From Lysobacteraceae bacterium (GTDB taxonomy: Bacteria; Pseudomonadota; Gammaproteobacteria; Xanthomonadales; Xanthomonadaceae): a DNA stretch of 64,000 nt. Where the stretch lies: the NCBI GenBank assembly GCA_016789405.1, contig JAEUPQ010000010.1, forward strand, positions 80,251-144,250, in the 5' to 3' direction. Both the position numbers and the translations under genes were made by a program. The notes beneath the pieces were generated by a model. That model did not search any database. It was not told the DNA's origin and was given only the letters and a program-made list of their open reading frames with translations. How positions within the stretch are numbered: the stretch's first letter is position 1; every line of letters begins with the position of its first letter. Of this stretch, positions 52,061 to 61,289 are shown in pieces.

Positions 52061-53932
52061 ATGTCGATCGAGACCCCCTCCCTGCGCTTCGCCGATCTGG
52101 GCCTTGCCGAGCCCGTGATGGCAGCGGTGGCCGAGGTCGGCTACGAAACCCCGTCGCCCATCCAGGCCGCGACCATCCCGGCACTGCTGGCCGGCCGTGA
52201 CGTGCTGGGCCAGGCCCAGACCGGCACCGGCAAGACCGCGGCGTTCGCGCTGCCGCTGCTGTCGCGCCTGGAGCCCAGGGCCGGCAAGCCGCAGGTGCTG
52301 GTGCTCGCGCCGACGCGCGAACTCGCCATCCAGGTCGCCGAGGCGTTCCAGCGCTACGCCAACAAGATCCCGGGCTTCCAGGTGCTGCCGATCTACGGCG
52401 GCCAGAGCTACTACCCGCAGCTGCAGGCGCTCAAGCGCGGCGTGCACGTCGTCGTCGGTACGCCGGGCCGCGTGATCGACCATCTGGATCGCGGCACGCT
52501 CGACCTGTCGGAACTCAAGGCGCTGGTGCTCGACGAAGCCGACGAAATGCTGCGCATGGGCTTCATCGACGATGTCGAGACCGTGCTGAAGAAAGTGCCG
52601 GAAACGCGCCAGGTCGCGCTGTTCTCGGCGACGATGCCGTCGCAGATCCGCCGCATCGCCCAGACCTACCTGCGCGATCCCGCCGAAGTCACGATCGCCG
52701 CGAAGACGACCACCGCGACCAACATCCGCCAGCGCTACTGGTTCGTCAGCGGCCTGCACAAGCTCGATGCGCTGACCCGCATCCTCGAGGCCGAGCCCTA
52801 CGACGCGATGATCATCTTCGCGCGCACCAAGTCCGCGACCGACGAACTGGCGGAAAAACTGCAGGCGCGCGGCCTTGCCGCAGCCGCGATCAACGGCGAC
52901 GTGCAGCAGGCGCAGCGCGAGAAGACCATCCAGAACCTCAAGGACGGCAAGCTCGACATCCTCGTCGCCACCGACGTCGCCGCGCGTGGCCTCGACGTGG
53001 AGCGCATCAGCCATGTGCTGAACTACGACATCCCGTACGACACCGAAAGCTACGTCCACCGCATCGGCCGCACCGGACGTGCCGGCCGCAGCGGCGAGGC
53101 GATCCTGTTCGTCAGCCCGCGCGAGAAGAACATGCTGCGCGCGATCGAGCGCGCCACGCGCCAGCCGATCGCCGAGATGCAGCTGCCGACGGTGGAAAGC
53201 GTGAACGATGCGCGCGTCACCAAGTTCCTGTCGCGCATCAGCGACACGCTGGCGCTCGACGAGAGCAGCGGCGGCGAACTGGGCCTGTACCGCGAACTGG
53301 TCGAACGCTTCGAGCGCGAACGCAACGTGCCTGCGATCGAAGTCGCCGCCGCGCTGGCGAAGCTGCTGCAGGGCGATACGCCGCTGCTGCTGTCGCCGGA
53401 GCGCAAGCGCGAGCCGCAGGAATTCCAGCAGCGCCGCGAGTACGCCGAACGCGCCGAGCGCGGTGCCGAACACCGCGAGCGTCCCGCGCGCGAACCGCGT
53501 CCCGAGCGCGAAGGCTTCACGCCGCGTCCGAAGAAGGACGTCGGCCCGCGCCAGCCGCCCGAGGCGGGCATGGAAACCTTCCGCATCGAAGTCGGCCACA
53601 TGCACGGCGTGAAGCCGGGCAACATCGTCGGCGCGATCGCCAACGAGGCCGAGCTGGACAGCAAGTACATCGGCCGCATCGACATCCACGACGACCACTC
53701 GATCCTCGACCTGCCGGAAGGCATGCCCAAGCCGCTGCTGATGCACCTCAAGAAGGTGCGTGTCGCCGGCCAGGCGCTGCGCCTGCAGAAGCTGGACGAG
53801 TACGACGGCAGCGGCGGTGCTTCGAAGCCGCGCGGGAACTTCCGTCCGTCGTCGCCGCGCCCGCACGGCGGCAAGCCCGGCGGGCCCGGCAGGAAGCCGC
53901 CGCACCGCAAGGGTCCGCCGCGCGGCGAGTGA
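52061..53932 (+). CDS. deaD: DEAD-box ATP-dependent RNA helicase with DbpA-type RNA-binding domain
   Basis: The 623-aa protein has helicase motifs Q (YETPSPIQ), I (AQTGTGKTAAF), Ia (PTRELAIQV), II (LDEADEML), III (SATMP), and VI (HRIGRTGRAGR). A C-terminal DbpA-like RNA-binding domain (METFRIEVGHMHGVKPGNIVGAIANEAELDSKYIG) and a basic Gly/Pro-rich tail follow. This is the CsdA/DeaD-type helicase of ribosome assembly and cold adaptation. Length matches the family. A long hairpin follows the gene. Confidence 0.96.
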   Translation: MSIETPSLRFADLGLAEPVMAAVAEVGYETPSPIQAATIPALLAGRDVLGQAQTGTGKTAAFALPLLSRLEPRAGKPQVLVLAPTRELAIQVAEAFQRYANKIPGFQVLPIYGGQSYYPQLQALKRGVHVVVGTPGRVIDHLDRGTLDLSELKALVLDEADEMLRMGFIDDVETVLKKVPETRQVALFSATMPSQIRRIAQTYLRDPAEVTIAAKTTTATNIRQRYWFVSGLHKLDALTRILEAEPYDAMIIFARTKSATDELAEKLQARGLAAAAINGDVQQAQREKTIQNLKDGKLDILVATDVAARGLDVERISHVLNYDIPYDTESYVHRIGRTGRAGRSGEAILFVSPREKNMLRAIERATRQPIAEMQLPTVESVNDARVTKFLSRISDTLALDESSGGELGLYRELVERFERERNVPAIEVAAALAKLLQGDTPLLLSPERKREPQEFQQRREYAERAERGAEHRERPAREPRPEREGFTPRPKKDVGPRQPPEAGMETFRIEVGHMHGVKPGNIVGAIANEAELDSKYIGRIDIHDDHSILDLPEGMPKPLLMHLKKVRVAGQALRLQKLDEYDGSGGASKPRGNFRPSSPRPHGGKPGGPGRKPPHRKGPPRGE

Positions 53933-53940
53933 GGTCGTCG

Positions 53941-53974
53941 CGAGGGCTCGCGGCGTCAGCGACGCGAGCCCTCG
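53941..53974. terminator. Bidirectional hairpin terminator
   Basis: CGAGGGCTCGCG (53941-53952) and CGCGAGCCCTCG (53963-53974) make a 12-bp perfect stem with a 10-base loop. It lies between the helicase and the convergent lipoprotein gene. Confidence 0.7.
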
Positions 53975-55527
53975 TCCTCCGCCGATTGCTTCGGCATCGC
54001 ACGCATCGCCTCCGGATCCATGCTGATCCGTTCGCTGCGTGCGCCGACACCGCGCTCCTGCATCATCGGCACCTCGCTTGAACGCGACATCTTCGCGCCG
54101 GCGGCGCTGCTGCGCGCCGATTCGTCGTCGCGCGCGCGCATGACACGGGCCGTGGCGAGGCAGGGATTGGGGTTGTCGTAGAACAGCGACGAACTCAGGC
54201 CATCGGCCAGCTGCAGCGAATAGTCGACGCTGACCAGCGTCGCCGGCTGTGGCGCGGCGAGCGCACAGCCATCGCCATTGTTCGTCATCAGCCCGAAGGC
54301 CTGGCTGCCGGTGAGGTTGCGGAACCAGGTCATGTCCTGCGCGTCGGTGCACGAAGGCGGCGGGATCAACCGTGCGCCGCGGAATGCGCGGATCGGCGTG
54401 GCGCCCGGCGAGACCTGTGCCGTGGAATGGCAGCTGATGCAGGACGACACCGGATTGTCGACCGGACCGTTGAGCCGGCCGTGGCGGCCGAGCTTGCCCT
54501 GGAACGCGACCGGGATGCCCGGGCTGATCCAGGTTTCGTCGAGCGTGCCGACACCGTTCGCGGTCACGTCCGGATCGTTGCCCCACTGCAGTCCGATCGG
54601 CGCGAGCCTGCGCCAGGCCACGGGTTCGCCGGCCTTCGATTCATCGTAGACGTAGGTCGCGAACACCCAGCCGGTCTGCGTCGAACGCGGATCCTTCACG
54701 GCCACGTCGATCTGGATCAGGCGCACGTTCTTCAACGGCGCATTCGGCGCGGCGACATCCTGCACCTGCCACTGCGGTGCGCCGTCGAGCGGGTAGGTGG
54801 CGGCATCGACCTTCGCGGGATCGTGTTCGGCGAACAGCAGCTTGAACACGTAGGCGCCGTCGATGAACTGCGCCTTCGAAGGATCGGACAGCGACGGCTC
54901 GGGATCCTTGAACACCTGGCCGATCGTGTAGCCGCCCTGCGGGTTGTAGTAGCCGATCGCGAACGACTGCAACTGCTGACCCGGCAGGATCCAGCTGTGG
55001 TCGGTCGACGTCAGTGGCCGTTCCTTGGTCAGGCCGCGGTAGGGCTCGCGACGGCTGATGGGGTCGGTCGTCATCATCGGCACGTGGTACCAGCGCCGCG
55101 TGCGGTTCTTCTGCGCGACGAAGTCGACGTCGACCATGCCGGCGAGGAAATATTCCTTCAGCGCGTCGAGATAGGCCGGTCGCTGCGCTGCGACTCGGAA
55201 GTCGTGCGCGCTCCAGGGGCCGGTCGCCGGTGCCGGCGGATCCCAGCGGATGACGCGGGTCTGGCCCTCGACCTCGCCGAATACCGGGGTGCCCAGCGGA
55301 TAGCCCTGCGACAGCTGGAATGCCGATGCGGAGGGTGGCGGGTTGCGCGCGATCCAGTCCGGGAACCAGCCGGAACACTGGGCGAGATAGCCGCTGCCGG
55401 CCTGTCCGAACTCGCCGGTGGTCGGCGTGCTGCCGACCGACGACGGGTCAGGGCGACAGGAAGTGAGGAAGATCGCGGCGCAGCATGCGGCAATCAGGGT
55501 ACGGGCGCATCCGGTGGACGTGACCAT
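53956..55527 (-). CDS. Putative haem-binding lipoprotein (single CxxCH)
   Basis: The 523-aa protein has a lipoprotein signal (LIAACCAAIFLTSC). A single c-type haem motif, CISCH in NPVSSCISCHSTAQV, is near residue 400, and scattered other cysteines (PSCTDAQ, GDGCALAA, NPCLATAR) lie nearby. The rest is a large Trp/Tyr-rich domain (RRWYHVPMMTTDPISRREPYRGLTKE) of unknown fold. It may be a periplasmic electron-transfer or oxidase-like protein. Start ATG 55527; other starts are possible. Confidence 0.75.
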   Translation of the reverse strand: MVTSTGCARTLIAACCAAIFLTSCRPDPSSVGSTPTTGEFGQAGSGYLAQCSGWFPDWIARNPPPSASAFQLSQGYPLGTPVFGEVEGQTRVIRWDPPAPATGPWSAHDFRVAAQRPAYLDALKEYFLAGMVDVDFVAQKNRTRRWYHVPMMTTDPISRREPYRGLTKERPLTSTDHSWILPGQQLQSFAIGYYNPQGGYTIGQVFKDPEPSLSDPSKAQFIDGAYVFKLLFAEHDPAKVDAATYPLDGAPQWQVQDVAAPNAPLKNVRLIQIDVAVKDPRSTQTGWVFATYVYDESKAGEPVAWRRLAPIGLQWGNDPDVTANGVGTLDETWISPGIPVAFQGKLGRHGRLNGPVDNPVSSCISCHSTAQVSPGATPIRAFRGARLIPPPSCTDAQDMTWFRNLTGSQAFGLMTNNGDGCALAAPQPATLVSVDYSLQLADGLSSSLFYDNPNPCLATARVMRARDDESARSSAAGAKMSRSSEVPMMQERGVGARSERISMDPEAMRAMPKQSAEDEGSRR

Positions 55528-55664
55528 GGCATCGTTCCTTCGAGGGTCCCGGGAATGACAACGCCCGTGCCCCCTGCGATCGGCCACGCGCAGCGCAAGT
55601 TTCCGACAGGCGCGCATTCCCGCGTTTCGGTAGGCTGTCGCCTCCATTCGCTGGTCGTGACGCC

Positions 55665-56669
55665 GTGATCATCCCCAACTACTGGGCCGAGGCCCGCCTG
55701 CAGCATCGCGAGGGACGGCGACGGGTCACCGTGCGCCGCTTTGGCTGGTCGGACGAGAGTGTCGACGCCGCGCAGGCGCATGCCGATGCGCGCGTGCGCG
55801 AGGCGATGGACCGCGTGCTCGCAGGCGAAGATCTGCCGCGTCTCGAACGACGTGCCGCGTACAACGGCGCGGATGGCGTGCCGATCCGCGAACAGATCGT
55901 CGACCGCCACGGCGACAACGTCATCACCCGCAACGGCTACGGCGCACTGTGCCTGAATACGCCCGACGTGCTGTTCGCGGACATGGATGTCGGCGAAGAC
56001 GAGGACGATTTCCGGCATGGCTGCCTGGTGCTGATCGCAGGCACGATCGTCTTCACGGGCGCGTTGTGGCTGGCGGGCATGCAGAACCTGATGGCGGCGA
56101 TCGTGATCGGATTCGTGTCCGCCTGGGCGCTGTGGTGGCTGGTGGACGAGTTGTACACGCGTCTGGTGGCGCGTCCGCGCGCGCATCTGCGGCGCGAACG
56201 CTGGGATGCGCTGGCACTGGCCCGCATCCGCGAATTCGCCGGCGCGAATCCGCACTGGCGCCTGCGCGTCTACCGCACGCCGGCCGGTTTCCGCCTGCTG
56301 GCGATGCATCGCACCTTCGATCCGCGCGATCCCGAGGTGCAGGCCTGCTTCGATGCGCTCGGCGTCGATTCGACCTATGCCCGCATGTGCCACAACCAGC
56401 GCTGCTTCCGCGCACGCATCAGTCCGAAGCCGTGGCGCATCGGACTGCAGCGGCTGCATGCGCCGTATGCCGCCGCATGGCAGGCCGGGCATGCCGAGTT
56501 GCCGGAGCGGCATCGCTGGATCAGTGCCTACGACGCGAAGGCCTCGCGGTTCGCATCGTGCCGGTTCGTCGAAACGCTCGGGCAGGGCGGCGAGGCGCCG
56601 GAGGCCGTTGCGGTGCGCGAGGTCCACGACCTGTTCTGTCGCGCCGACAGTGACCTGCCTCTGGCCTGA
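55665..56669 (+). CDS. Conserved hypothetical membrane protein
   Basis: The 334-aa protein has a soluble N-part (MIIPNYWAEARLQHREGRRRVTVRRFGWSDES, DRHGDNVITRNGYGALCLNTPDVLFADMD). Two membrane helices follow (CLVLIAGTIVFTGALWLAG, LMAAIVIGFVSAWALWWLV), then a C-terminal domain with TPAGFRLLAMHRTFDP and MCHNQRCFRARISPKPWRIG. The family is widespread and uncharacterised. GTG start at 55665. Divergent from the haem lipoprotein gene. Confidence 0.82.
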   Translation: MIIPNYWAEARLQHREGRRRVTVRRFGWSDESVDAAQAHADARVREAMDRVLAGEDLPRLERRAAYNGADGVPIREQIVDRHGDNVITRNGYGALCLNTPDVLFADMDVGEDEDDFRHGCLVLIAGTIVFTGALWLAGMQNLMAAIVIGFVSAWALWWLVDELYTRLVARPRAHLRRERWDALALARIREFAGANPHWRLRVYRTPAGFRLLAMHRTFDPRDPEVQACFDALGVDSTYARMCHNQRCFRARISPKPWRIGLQRLHAPYAAAWQAGHAELPERHRWISAYDAKASRFASCRFVETLGQGGEAPEAVAVREVHDLFCRADSDLPLA

Positions 56670-56707
56670 TCCGTCCGGTCGGTAGCCGCGCATCGCGCGG
56701 CCAGGCC

Positions 56708-56926
56708 TCAGCCTTCGATGACCTGGATGCGCGTGTCGCCGATCTGCACGACCTGGCCGACGCGGATCTTGCAGGTCTTGCGCAGCTCGACTTCACCGTC
56801 GACGCGCACCGCGCCGCTGGCGACCAGGTGCTTGCCTGCGCCGCCGCTGTCGCAGATGCCGGCGAGCTTGAGCAGCTGGTTGAGTTCGACGAAGTCGCGA
56901 TCGAGATCGAAGACGATATTGGGCAT
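56708..56926 (-). CDS. S4-domain RNA-binding protein (YbcJ type)
   Basis: The 72-aa protein FVELNQLLKLAGICDSGGAGKHLVASGAVRVDGEVELRK is a complete S4 RNA-binding fold. YbcJ-type proteins bind RNA and are small stand-alone S4 units. Start ATG 56926. Convergent with the hypothetical membrane protein gene. Confidence 0.92.
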   Translation of the reverse strand: MPNIVFDLDRDFVELNQLLKLAGICDSGGAGKHLVASGAVRVDGEVELRKTCKIRVGQVVQIGDTRIQVIEG

Positions 56927-56981
56927 GATGATCGGGACGTGTAGCCGGGCAGGGCGGGAGACCTAGCATAGCCGCTGCAGC

Positions 56982-57005
56982 CTGCTGACATGCAGGTGTC
57001 AGCAG
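56982..57005 (+). promoter_or_regulatory. Operator-like inverted repeat upstream of the first VOC gene
   Basis: CTGCTGAC-N8-GTCAGCAG, preceded by GCTGCAG. The arms and spacer length are identical to those at 57478-57501. It ends 74 bases before the gene start. Confidence 0.7.
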
Positions 57006-57079
57006 GCCCCCGTCATGCTGTCGGCGCGCCGGTGGAGCCGGCGCTTTCCCGTCACTCGAACCATTCACAGGACACGACC

Positions 57080-57454
57080 ATGCTTGCCTACGCCACCCTC
57101 GGTACCGCCGATCTCCCGCGCGCCGCCGTCTTCTACGATGCCGTCCTCGCCGAACTGGGCGCGGCACGCATGATGGAAGAGCCCGACTACTTCATCGCGT
57201 GGGCCAACTCAGAGGAGGGTGCGGGCCTGGGCATCACCTATCCGTTCAACAAGGAAGCGGCGACCGTCGGCAACGGCACGATGGTCGCGCTGGCCGCGAC
57301 CAGTCGCGAACAGGTCGATGCGGTGTACGCCAGGGCGATCGAACTCGGCGGCACCGACGAAGGCGCGCCGGGCCAGCGCTATCCGGGCTTCTACGCCGCG
57401 TACTTCCGCGACCTCGACGGCAACAAGCTCAACTGCTGCTACATGGGCGAATGA
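57080..57454 (+). CDS. VOC family protein (glyoxalase/dioxygenase fold)
   Basis: The 124-aa protein MLAYATLGTADLPRAAVFYDAVLAELGA has the paired beta-alpha-beta-beta-beta units of the vicinal-oxygen-chelate superfamily. It ends GFYAAYFRDLDGNKLNCCYMG, where metal-ligand Glu is replaced by Asn-Cys-Cys, so its metal site is not the classic glyoxalase one. An inverted-repeat operator precedes it. Forms a unit with the second VOC gene and the YafY-type regulator. Confidence 0.88.
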   Translation: MLAYATLGTADLPRAAVFYDAVLAELGAARMMEEPDYFIAWANSEEGAGLGITYPFNKEAATVGNGTMVALAATSREQVDAVYARAIELGGTDEGAPGQRYPGFYAAYFRDLDGNKLNCCYMGE

Positions 57455-57477
57455 TCCCGACCCGGTATCGCTGCAGG

Positions 57478-57501
57478 CTGCTGACGGCACGCTGTCAGCA
57501 G
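57478..57501 (+). promoter_or_regulatory. Operator-like inverted repeat upstream of the second VOC gene
   Basis: CTGCTGAC-N8-GTCAGCAG, preceded by GCTGCAG, in the same arrangement as 56982-57005; only the 8-base spacer differs. It ends 44 bases before the gene start. Confidence 0.7.
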
Positions 57502-57545
57502 CCCGGCCGCAGGATGTGCACACCCGTCCTTGCAAGGAGACGCGC

Positions 57546-57932
57546 ATGTTGCACAGCCGACACAATGCCGTGAACTGGTTCGAGATCCCCGTGGCCGATC
57601 TCGACCGTGCGCAGCGCTTCTACGAAACCCTGTTCGCGACGCCGCTGCAACGCGGACCTGCCGACGACGACGGTGCGCTCGTGGTGTTTCCGTTCGAGAA
57701 GTACGGCGTCGGCGGCTGCCTGCGTCGTGCTTCGGATGGCCCGAAACCCTCGTGCGACGGTGCCACCGTCTACCTCAACGCCGTGCCCTCGCTCGACACC
57801 GTGCTGGCGCGTGTGGAATCTGCGGGCGGTTCCGTCGCGCTGCCGCGCACGGAGCTGCCGGCCGGCATGGGCTGTTTCGCGCACGTGATCGACAGCGAAG
57901 GCAATCGCGTCGGGCTCCACGCGCTGCAGTGA
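57546..57932 (+). CDS. VOC family protein
   Basis: The 128-aa protein VNWFEIPVADLDRAQRFYETLFATPL is a VOC opening, and CFAHVIDSEGNRVGLHAL is the matching end with Glu before GNRVG. AAGGAG lies 7 bases before the ATG. It has its own operator-like repeat and is followed by the YafY-type regulator 40 bases on. It probably binds a metabolite related to that of the first VOC protein. Confidence 0.9.
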   Translation: MLHSRHNAVNWFEIPVADLDRAQRFYETLFATPLQRGPADDDGALVVFPFEKYGVGGCLRRASDGPKPSCDGATVYLNAVPSLDTVLARVESAGGSVALPRTELPAGMGCFAHVIDSEGNRVGLHALQ

Positions 57933-57972
57933 GCAGCCGTGGCATAGTCGCGTCACCGAATCCCTGCCCGCC

Positions 57973-58662
57973 ATGCGCCGCGCCGACCGCCTGTTCCAGA
58001 TCGTCCAGCTGATCCGCGGTCGCCGCCTGACGACGGCCGCGTTCCTCGCCGATCGCCTCGAGATTTCCGCGCGCTCGGTTTATCGCGACATCGCCGCGCT
58101 GCAGGCGCAGGGCGTGCCGATCGAAGGCGAGGCCGGGGTCGGCTATCGCATGCGCCGCGGCTTCGACCTGCCGCCGCTGATGTTCGACAGCCGCGAGGCG
58201 CAGGCGCTGGTGGCCTGCGTGCGGCTGGCGCAGCCGCGACTGGACGATGATCTCGCGCGGCGCGCGGAAGATGCGCTCGCCAAGATCCTCGGTGTGCTGC
58301 CGGTGCTGGAGCGCACCGCGGCCGAAACCCTGTCGCTGTATGCGCCGCCGGTCGGACCGGATCCGGAGACGCGCGCGCGCCTGCAGACCTTGCGCCATGC
58401 CACCGAGCGTCGCGAAAAGCTGCGCATCGACTATCTCGACCTGAAGGACGCACGCAGCACGCGCACGCTGCGCCCGCTGGGCTGCTTCTTCTGGGGCAAC
58501 GTGTGGACGTTGTCGGCTTGGTGCGAAACGCGCGAGGATTTCCGCAGTTTCCGGGTCGATCGCATCGTCGCGATCGAAGTCCTTCCCGAACGATTCCGCG
58601 ACGAGCCCGGCCGCACGCTCGCGGACATGCTGCGCGGCTACGAGTGCGAAGGCGAGTGGTAA
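57973..58662 (+). CDS. YafY-type HTH/WYL transcriptional regulator
   Basis: The 229-aa protein has a DeoR-like winged helix-turn-helix (RRADRLFQIVQLIRGRRLTTAAFLADRLEISARSVYRDIAALQ). A WYL domain follows (LRIDYLDLKDARSTRTLRPLGCFFWGNVWTLSAWCETREDFRSFRVDRI). WYL domains sense small nucleotides or other ligands. It is the obvious candidate for binding the twin repeats ahead of the two VOC genes. Start ATG 57973. Confidence 0.92.
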   Translation: MRRADRLFQIVQLIRGRRLTTAAFLADRLEISARSVYRDIAALQAQGVPIEGEAGVGYRMRRGFDLPPLMFDSREAQALVACVRLAQPRLDDDLARRAEDALAKILGVLPVLERTAAETLSLYAPPVGPDPETRARLQTLRHATERREKLRIDYLDLKDARSTRTLRPLGCFFWGNVWTLSAWCETREDFRSFRVDRIVAIEVLPERFRDEPGRTLADMLRGYECEGEW

Positions 58663-58688
58663 CGGCCCGACGGTGACGCGTTCGCGCT

Positions 58689-59414
58689 TCAGCGCATGTC
58701 GATGCGCAGCCGCGCGCCCTGCCAGTTCAGGATCACGCCGTCGCGGGTGATCGATTCCACCTGCGCATCGCCGATCAGGTCGCCTTCGCCCAGGCGCTGT
58801 CCATCGAGGATGACGAAGCGGCGATCGCCGTCTTCGTTCCACATGTGCATGCTCATCTTGAGCGCGGGCAATTGCTTGCGCGATCCCGCATCCAGTTCCG
58901 ACAGGGACATCGGGCGGCCATCGTTCGATGGGTGCGGTACGGCGGGCCGCTGGGCCGGTGGTGGCTCGGGAAGTGGCGCCGATGCCGCTGGCGCCGGCAC
59001 TGGCGCGGTCGCCGAAGGCGGTGGTGCTGGCGGCTGCGACGCGGCTGCGACGGGTGGGGTCGGTGCGGTTTGCGGGACCGATGGCGACGATGGGGCGGGC
59101 TGTGCAGCGCTCGACAGCACGTCGTCGTCTCCGCCTGGTTGGCCCGGGGTGGATGCCGACCCGTTTGTCGCTTCGATGACGGCCACCTGCGTGCCTGATG
59201 CATCCGGCGTGGCATCGCGCTGCAGGACCAGCCAGGTCGCGACGCCCAGTGACAGCACGCCGACGACGCCGACGACGCCGACGATCCAGGCCGGTGCGTT
59301 GCTGCGTTCGCGCGCGGGCGCGGGTGCATCCTGCATCGTGCTGAAGAGGTCGGGCGCTTCGCTGCGGCGTCGTGCCGCCTCGGATTTGCGCAGGGCTTCG
59401 AGGATGAAGGACAT
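58689..59414 (-). CDS. gspB: General secretion pathway protein GspB
   Basis: The 241-aa protein has an N-terminal MSFILEALRKSEAARRRSEAP motif typical of GspB. One membrane helix follows (AWIVGVVGVVGVLSLGVATWLVL), then a Pro/Ala-rich periplasmic linker and a C-terminal domain (LPALKMSMHMWNEDGDRRFVILDGQRLGEGD). GspA and GspB help insert the type II secretion secretin through peptidoglycan. It starts 4 bases after gspA. Confidence 0.93.
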   Translation of the reverse strand: MSFILEALRKSEAARRRSEAPDLFSTMQDAPAPARERSNAPAWIVGVVGVVGVLSLGVATWLVLQRDATPDASGTQVAVIEATNGSASTPGQPGGDDDVLSSAAQPAPSSPSVPQTAPTPPVAAASQPPAPPPSATAPVPAPAASAPLPEPPPAQRPAVPHPSNDGRPMSLSELDAGSRKQLPALKMSMHMWNEDGDRRFVILDGQRLGEGDLIGDAQVESITRDGVILNWQGARLRIDMR

Positions 59415-59418
59415 GCGA

Positions 59419-61221
59419 TCAGCCTCCCGTGCCCGCGCTTGCCACGGTGGCCGGTGCGGCCGACAGGCTTGGCCCGTTGCCGCGACTGGCGAGCACGAAC
59501 AGCGTGTCGGCACCGAGTCCGACATCGCTGCGCAGGCCATGGCGCAGCTTGAAGGTGCGCAGCCCGACGACGGGATCGGCGGCATCGACGCCATCGTCGC
59601 GCAAGCGCGCACGCACCCACTCGATCGCGCGCGACTCGCCGGCATTGAATCGGGTTTCGACCGTGTCCGGCACCGGCCACAGCGCGAGGAATTCGCCGTT
59701 CCACAGGCTCGCCAGTGCGACGCGGTCTGCGTCGAAGGCCTGGCCGTCGATCGACAGGCGCACGCTGCCGGGATTGGCACCGGGATTGGCGCCGAGCAGG
59801 GATGCCCACGTCGCCTTCGGCTCCGCACGCAGGCGCAGCAGGACGGGGCGATCGACGCGCAGCAGCTGGTCGAGCGTGGCGCGGCTGCGCAGGCAGCGCC
59901 AGCCGGGCGCGGGCTGCACGGGGCAGGCGTCGGCGGAGACCTTGCGCACCGTCGCCGGGGATTTCCAGCGCGCGTTCAGTGCCTGCCATTCGCGCGAGGC
60001 ATCCGGCGTGGCCTGCTGCACGCGCTGCAGCAGCGCTTCGCCATCGAGCGTGGTGCTTGATATTGCCGGCGCGGATTGTGCCGCGGCGACCGTCTGTGTC
60101 GCGGGTGTCGTCGTCGATGCCTGTGCCACTGTGCCGGTGGCCGGCGCGATCGCTTCCGGCGTCTCGCGACGCGACAGCAGGAAGGCGATCACCAGCGTCG
60201 CCAGCACGAGGCCGCCGCCGATCATCAAGGGCGTGCGGTCGCGGACATCGCGCGGACCGGCGCCGGCAGGTGCGAGGGCTTCGGATGCGGCGCGATCGAC
60301 GGTCTTCGCGTCGATCGCCAGCAGGTCCTGCGCATAGCCGCCGAGCAGCGCGCGTTCGGCGATCACGTTGATCAGGCGCGGCACGCCGCCGCTGTGGCGA
60401 TGGAGCCGTTTCACTGCGTCGGCAGTGAACGGGAAACGCTTGGCGCCTGCCGTGGTCAGGCGATGGCGCAGGTAGGCGCCGGTGCCGTGCGCATCGAGCG
60501 GCCGCAGGTGGTAACGGGCGGTGATGCGCTGCGCGAGCTGGCGCAGTTCGGGGCGCGCGAGCGAGTCGCGCAGCTCGGGCTGGCCGATCAGGATGATCTG
60601 CAGCAGCTTCTGGGTTTCGGTTTCGAGGTTGGTCAGCAGGCGCACCTGTTCCAGCGCGTCGGCGGACAGGTTCTGCGCTTCATCGATGATCAGCACCACG
60701 CGATCGCCCCTGGCGTACGCGTCGAGCAGGTAGGCGCTGAGCCGGTCGAACCACACCTTGCCGCCGCCGCTGCCTGCGTGCGTGGCGGGAGGCGCTGCAA
60801 CGACGTCGACCGGTGCCGGCGAGGTCCCGGATTCCGCATCGCTCGGTGTTTCCGCCGCCGGCTCAGTGGCTGCGGCGTCTGTCGACGCCTCGTCCGCCGC
60901 GTCGACTGGCGACGGCGCCGCGGCGGTGAGGTGCAGCTCTTCGCAGATCGTCTGCAGCAGTTCGACCGGATCCAGGCGCGGGTTCAGCACCAGCGCCGCG
61001 TGGGTGTTCTCGGGCAACTGGTTCAGCAGCAGCCGGCTGAGCGTGGTCTTGCCGGTGCCCACCTCGCCGGTGAGCTGCACGAAACCGCCGCCGCCGCCCT
61101 GCTGGATGCCGTAGAGCAGGTGCGCCAGCGCATCCCGGTGGTGTTCGCTGAGGAACACGTAATGCGGGTCCGGGGTGATCGAGAACGGCGCCTGTTCGAG
61201 GCCGTAGTACTCCAGATACAT
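59419..61221 (-). CDS. gspA: ExeA/GspA-type AAA ATPase
   Basis: The 600-aa protein begins MYLEYYGLEQAPFSITPDPHYVFLS, the ExeA/GspA opening. Walker A is LTGEVGTGKTTL and Walker B is VVLIIDEAQNLSADALEQVRLLTNLET. A membrane helix (MIGGGLVLATLVIAFLLS) separates it from a C-terminal peptidoglycan-binding-like domain (FKLRHGLRSDVGLGADTLFVLA). An acidic Ala-rich insert of about 60 residues sits between the Walker motifs, longer than usual. It forms a complex with GspB for type II secretion. Confidence 0.95.
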   Translation of the reverse strand: MYLEYYGLEQAPFSITPDPHYVFLSEHHRDALAHLLYGIQQGGGGGFVQLTGEVGTGKTTLSRLLLNQLPENTHAALVLNPRLDPVELLQTICEELHLTAAAPSPVDAADEASTDAAATEPAAETPSDAESGTSPAPVDVVAAPPATHAGSGGGKVWFDRLSAYLLDAYARGDRVVLIIDEAQNLSADALEQVRLLTNLETETQKLLQIILIGQPELRDSLARPELRQLAQRITARYHLRPLDAHGTGAYLRHRLTTAGAKRFPFTADAVKRLHRHSGGVPRLINVIAERALLGGYAQDLLAIDAKTVDRAASEALAPAGAGPRDVRDRTPLMIGGGLVLATLVIAFLLSRRETPEAIAPATGTVAQASTTTPATQTVAAAQSAPAISSTTLDGEALLQRVQQATPDASREWQALNARWKSPATVRKVSADACPVQPAPGWRCLRSRATLDQLLRVDRPVLLRLRAEPKATWASLLGANPGANPGSVRLSIDGQAFDADRVALASLWNGEFLALWPVPDTVETRFNAGESRAIEWVRARLRDDGVDAADPVVGLRTFKLRHGLRSDVGLGADTLFVLASRGNGPSLSAAPATVASAGTGG

Positions 61222-61289
61222 GGCGGGCGTCGTCGCTGGGTCGGGGCGGCGGGGTCGTTAGACTGCCACAGCGCGGGCCGGGGCGACGA

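Noticed and set aside
51995..54586. An 863-codon minus-strand open frame
   Set aside because: Antisense to the DEAD-box helicase, which has every expected motif.
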